In this document: piece by piece, positions 7,052 through 7,485 of the stretch
Numbering within the stretch: position 1 is the first letter of the stretch
How the letters are laid out: each line of letters opens with the position of its first letter
Made by a program: the position numbers and the translations under genes
The notes under the pieces: generated by a model
What the model was told of the DNA's origin: nothing
The model's database searches: none
Seen by the model: only the letters and a program-made list of their open reading frames with translations
Assembly (NCBI GenBank): GCA_937967805.1
Contig: CALBTC010000135.1
Span: 1 to 7,485, forward strand
DNA length: 7,485 bases
Reading direction: 5' to 3'
Source of the DNA: an uncultured Anaerolineaceae bacterium
Lineage (GTDB): Bacteria; Chloroflexota; Anaerolineae; Promineifilales; Promineifilaceae

Positions 7052-7172
7052 GGAAAGGGAAAAACAGAAAGCTTTTCCGGTGGCGAACAAACCATAAGGT
7101 CTATCCTTTTTTCAAACTTTAGAATAATTTAGATAACTAATGCAAAGCACTATAAGTTCTTAGATCAAATTC

Positions 7173-7485
7173 ATGAGATCTGTTCAGCAATACAGACAGT
7201 TGTGGGCATATAAATTAAGGGATATTGCCAACGAAAATTGGTCATCACTCCCTGAATTGAAAAAGATAGAGAAGGTGCTCAAGCCCAGGCGCACTTCTGA
7301 ATCTCGTTCTTTGAGAGCCGAAGTAGAAGCACGTATTGCATTTCTGGAACAGACTCAAAGCAACGAACAAGATTTTAGGGACATCTTGCGTGAGTTTGAA
7401 TCCGCAGTGGAGGAAATTAAACGGCAGATACCAAGAAATGTCTATTTTCCCAATGATGACGTTTTGCAGATCCCGTATCTACTAC
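7173..7485 (+). CDS. Unrecognised protein, 5' part, runs off right edge
   Basis: An open frame begins at ATG 7173 (preceded in frame by TAG at 7161) and has no stop before the window ends, giving 104 visible residues. It starts MRSVQQYRQLWAYKLRDIAN and continues with charged, helix-forming sequence (VEARIAFLEQTQ, then ILREFESAVEEIKRQIP) and then YFPNDDVLQIPYLL. I do not recognise a family, and it does not look like the start of a DNA methylase. No clear Shine-Dalgarno precedes it. It uses AT-richer codons (AGA, TTG, ATA) than the helicase gene. It lies 121 nt downstream on the same strand, so co-transcription is possible. Its function may be defence-related by position only. Confidence 0.55.
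   Translation, partial: MRSVQQYRQLWAYKLRDIANENWSSLPELKKIEKVLKPRRTSESRSLRAEVEARIAFLEQTQSNEQDFRDILREFESAVEEIKRQIPRNVYFPNDDVLQIPYLL

Noticed and set aside
7043..7085. Short inverted repeats CTTTCC/GGAAAG and GGAAAA/TTTTCC at the end of the helicase gene
   Set aside because: Stems are only six bases and AT-rich, and the T run at about 7097 is not adjacent, so a terminator cannot be supported.
1..7485. CRISPR array, tRNA, rRNA or insertion-sequence transposase
   Set aside because: No regularly spaced repeats, no cloverleaf or rRNA-like stretches and no transposase motifs were seen in either strand.

Overview
The window reads as a decaying mobile-element maintenance region joined to the start of a phage-defence locus. 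GC is moderate to high in most genes. The ParB, antirepressor and FtsK/HerA-like proteins, together with a repeated ACGGCCGT octamer, look to me like a Chloroflexota (Anaerolineae-type) genome or plasmid. That assignment is an impression from protein style and is weakly supported; no rRNA or tRNA is present to test it.

Left part (1-1815, + strand): the 3' portion of a ParB/Spo0J-type partition gene enters from the left edge with an in-frame TAA inside its conserved GxRR nucleotide-binding motif. Two GTGAACC/GGTTCAC palindromes are embedded in its coding sequence. A hairpin follows, then an apparently intact phage-antirepressor-type gene (924-1760) closed by a strong rho-independent terminator. 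A third copy of the palindrome lies just beyond the terminator.

Middle part (2052-3603, - strand): an FtsK/HerA-like DNA translocase survives only as a pseudogene. Its Walker A, Walker B and winged-helix parts are readable but spread over several frames with stop codons between them. Upstream lies a small intact gene of unknown function (3296-3589, 97 aa) with a strong Shine-Dalgarno sequence. A 19-bp exact repeat occurs once inside the pseudogene and once in the divergent intergenic region.

Right part (3604-7485, + strand): a sigma70-like promoter (TTGACA-N17-TAAACT) precedes a 1051-aa SNF2-type helicase that resembles DrmD, the SNF2-like helicase of class 1 DISARM. After it, base composition drops sharply in a 121-nt AT-rich spacer, and an unrecognised gene begins at 7173 and runs off the right edge. 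The usual DISARM partners (methylase, DrmA, DrmB, DrmC) are not in the window. Whether this is a full DISARM locus, an orphan helicase or a different helicase-plus-unknown system depends on sequence to the right of position 7485.
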